Shown here: piece by piece, positions 6,631-8,240 of the stretch
How the letters are laid out: each line of letters starts with the position of its first letter
How positions within the stretch are numbered: the first letter of the stretch is position 1
DNA from: LH-M37 sp032251315
Lineage (GTDB): Bacteria; Pseudomonadota; Gammaproteobacteria; SZUA-229
Direction of reading: 5' to 3'
Assembly (NCBI GenBank): GCA_032251315.1
Contig: JAVVEE010000088.1
Location: forward strand, 1-8,240
Length of the DNA stretch: 8,240 nt
The notes under the pieces: model-generated
What the model saw: the letters and a program-made list of their open reading frames with translations, nothing else
Told to the model about the DNA's origin: nothing
Database searches by the model: none
Translations under genes and position numbers: made by a program

Positions 6631-7974
6631 ATGCTAGCTAAAGTCGTTATTGCTAACCGTGGCGAAATCGCGCTGCGCATTCTACGGGCCTGTCGAGAGC
6701 TGGGCATAAAAACCGTTGCCGTTCACTCCGAAGCAGACCGTGATCTCAAACACGTACGCCTTGCTGATGAATCGGTCTGCATAGGTCCCGCGCCCTCCGA
6801 TGCCAGCTACCTGAATGTTCCGGCCATTATCAGCGCAGCGGAAGTGACCGATGCGGTGGGCATCCATCCCGGTTATGGCTTCCTCTCTGAAAATGCCGAT
6901 TTTGCCGAGCGCGTAGAAAACAGCGGTTTTGTTTTTATCGGCCCCAAACCCGAATCCATTCGTATCATGGGCGACAAGGTTGCGGCCATTAAAGCCATGA
7001 AAGAAGCGGGCGTGCCCTGTGTGCCCGGCTCCGGCGGCCCACTCGATGACCATGCCGATACCAACCTGAGAATTGCGAAAGAGATCGGCTATCCTATTAT
7101 TATTAAGGCCGCCGGTGGCGGTGGCGGTCGCGGCATGCGCGTGGTGCATTCTGAAGCGGCGCTACTGAATTCAATCGCACTCACCAAACAGGAAGCGGGT
7201 TCGTTCTTCGGCAACGACACGGTATACATGGAGAAGTATCTGGAAAAACCGCGCCACGTGGAAATACAGGTGCTCTCCGACGGACAGGGCAACGCCATTC
7301 ACCTCGCTGAACGTGATTGCTCCATGCAACGCAGAAACCAGAAAGTGGTTGAAGAAGCCCCCGCACCCGGCATTACTGAAAAACAGCGTAAAAAGATTGG
7401 CCAGCGCTGTGTCGATGCCTGCTTGAAAATCAAATACCGCGGTGCCGGTACGTTTGAATTTCTCTATCAGGATGGCGAATTTTATTTCATTGAAATGAAC
7501 ACCCGCGTACAGGTTGAGCATCCGGTGACTGAAATGATCACCGGCGTTGACATCATCAAAGAACAGCTCTACATCGCTTCGGGTGAAAAACTGCGTTACA
7601 AACAAAGTGATATCGTCATCAACGGCCATGCTATCGAATGCCGCATCAATGCCGAAGATGCCAGAACCTTCATGCCTTCGCCAGGAAAAATTGAACGCTA
7701 CCATCCACCCGGCGGCCCCGGCATTCGCGTGGACACCCACATTTATGCCGGCTACACAGTGCCACCACACTATGATTCGATGATCGGGAAATTAATCGCT
7801 CACGGCAATGATCGCGATATCGCCATCGCCCGCATGCTGGGCGCACTGGATGAAATCAACATTACGGGCATCAAGACCAATATTGATCTGCACAAAGATA
7901 TTTTGAGCGACTCGGCTTTCCAGGCAGGCGGCACTAACATTCACTATCTTGAGAAGAAACTGGGTATCGATTAA
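6631..7974 (+). CDS. accC: biotin carboxylase subunit of acetyl-CoA carboxylase
   Basis: AccC uses ATP and bicarbonate to carboxylate biotin on AccB, the first half-reaction of acetyl-CoA carboxylase. The 447 residues form an ATP-grasp enzyme. The N-terminal domain has KVVIANRGEIALRI and HPGYGFLSEN. The ATP-binding part has K116, K159 and the glycine-rich loop AAGGGGGRGM (160-169). The catalytic residues C230, K238, E276, E288 (FIEMNTRVQVEHP), R292 and R338 all fall at the same numbers as in E. coli AccC (449 residues). The C-terminal domain includes the NGHAIECRINAED motif. ATG 6631 lies 8 bases after the accB stop with only a weak ribosome binding site, which fits coupled translation. The gene ends about 75 bases before a strong terminator, so it is the last gene of this unit. 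In many relatives prmA follows, but it does not here. Confidence 0.99.
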   Translation: MLAKVVIANRGEIALRILRACRELGIKTVAVHSEADRDLKHVRLADESVCIGPAPSDASYLNVPAIISAAEVTDAVGIHPGYGFLSENADFAERVENSGFVFIGPKPESIRIMGDKVAAIKAMKEAGVPCVPGSGGPLDDHADTNLRIAKEIGYPIIIKAAGGGGGRGMRVVHSEAALLNSIALTKQEAGSFFGNDTVYMEKYLEKPRHVEIQVLSDGQGNAIHLAERDCSMQRRNQKVVEEAPAPGITEKQRKKIGQRCVDACLKIKYRGAGTFEFLYQDGEFYFIEMNTRVQVEHPVTEMITGVDIIKEQLYIASGEKLRYKQSDIVINGHAIECRINAEDARTFMPSPGKIERYHPPGGPGIRVDTHIYAGYTVPPHYDSMIGKLIAHGNDRDIAIARMLGALDEINITGIKTNIDLHKDILSDSAFQAGGTNIHYLEKKLGID

Positions 7975-8047
7975 TCGGTAATAGCTTATACCTGAATCCG
8001 TGGCTTAAACGTAGATGGTGCAAGATATTGGTTTCACAAAGGGTTTA

Positions 8048-8089
8048 AAAAAATACCCGCTTAACCTAAGGGTGAAGCGGGTATTTTTT
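8048..8089 (+). terminator. rho-independent terminator after accC
   Basis: AAAAAATACCCGCTT (8048-8062) pairs perfectly with AAGCGGGTATTTTTT (8075-8089), a 15-bp stem. The 12-base loop can add ACC:GGT pairs after one mismatch. It ends in a T-run and is symmetrical, so it may stop transcription in both directions. It closes the aroQ-accB-accC unit. Confidence 0.92.
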
Positions 8090-8209
8090 GATCCGCTGTG
8101 GACCAGTATTGTGTCCCCAGAACTCCAATCAGTTGTATAGGTACGACCCTGCGCATTTAAATACTTGGATTCAACCAATAAGTGCATAACTTGAATGAGT
8201 AGAAAAAGT
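8090..8209. other. gene-free right flank
   Basis: I see no supported gene here. A 60-codon leftward frame (8187-8005) crosses the accC terminator and has no ribosome binding site. The segment 8106-8126 (GTATTGTGTCCCC followed by AGAACTCC) contains ATTGTGTCCC, the inverted copy of a motif at 99-108. From memory, similar strings occur near REP-associated tyrosine transposase (RAYT) genes; I could not check this. Confidence 0.4.
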
Positions 8210-8232
8210 GGCCAGCCACCTGTAGGCTGACC
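8210..8232 (-). terminator. terminator-like hairpin for a leftward gene outside the window
   Basis: Read leftward, GGTCAGCC (8232-8225) pairs with GGCTGGCC (8217-8210) as eight pairs including one G-U wobble, with a 7-base loop. It is followed by AC and five T (8207-8203). Read rightward the same stem has a C-A mismatch instead of the wobble and only TTTT after one G. The better leftward fold suggests a gene beyond base 8240 transcribed toward the window. It could instead be part of a mobile-element end. Confidence 0.55.
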
Positions 8233-8240
8233 GTTTTGAC

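Noticed and set aside
8005..8187. A 60-codon minus-strand frame with a protein-like N-terminus.
   Set aside because: It runs through the accC terminator, has no Shine-Dalgarno sequence and matches no family I recognise.
1..8240. CRISPR array, tRNA/rRNA genes, toxin-antitoxin or defence system.
   Set aside because: I saw no regularly spaced repeats, no tRNA-like or rRNA segments and no defence-type domains. All large genes are housekeeping genes.

Overview
The window looks like an ordinary chromosomal core region of a gammaproteobacterium, probably not an enterobacterium. The reasons are the neighbourhood fxsA–groES–groEL next to dsbD–(TlpA-like)–aroQ–accB–accC, the strong resemblance of AccC and GroEL to the E. 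coli proteins (active-site residues fall at identical positions), and a perfect CIRCE operator before groES. CIRCE points to HrcA control, which E. coli lacks but several environmental gammaproteobacterial lineages have. No phage, CRISPR, tRNA or rRNA gene is visible.

Layout. Bases 1-166 hold no recognisable gene. A strong terminator (167-200) ends the leftward chaperonin operon: groEL (230-1867) and groES (1922-2218, GTG start), driven by a sigma70-type promoter (2271-2298) with a CIRCE element (2245-2271) over the predicted transcription start. fxsA (2374-2856), a small inner-membrane protein gene, lies upstream in the same direction. A divergent, roughly 300-bp gene-free region follows, with a candidate extended -10 promoter facing right. 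Rightward genes are dsbD (3155-5077) and a membrane-anchored TlpA-like thioredoxin (5074-5616) that overlaps it by 4 bp. A 116-bp AT-rich gap carries small palindromes. Then come aroQ (5733-6176), accB (6182-6622) and accC (6631-7974), tightly packed. A long hairpin terminator (8048-8089) closes that unit. Bases 8090-8240 hold no clear gene, and a second terminator-like hairpin at the right edge best fits leftward transcription from outside the window.

How the genes work together. GroEL/GroES fold cytosolic proteins, under predicted heat-inducible HrcA repression. DsbD carries electrons from cytoplasmic thioredoxin to the periplasm, and the coupled TlpA-like protein is a plausible periplasmic client or partner. 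AroQ makes 3-dehydroshikimate in the shikimate pathway. AccB and AccC are the biotin carrier and biotin carboxylase of acetyl-CoA carboxylase, the first committed step of fatty-acid synthesis.

I see no convincing new system. The points most worth a second look are the perfect CIRCE and the GTG start of groES, the palindromes and hairpin before aroQ, the apparent absence of cutA and prmA from their common neighbourhoods, and an inverted GGGACACAAT motif in the two gene-poor flanks.
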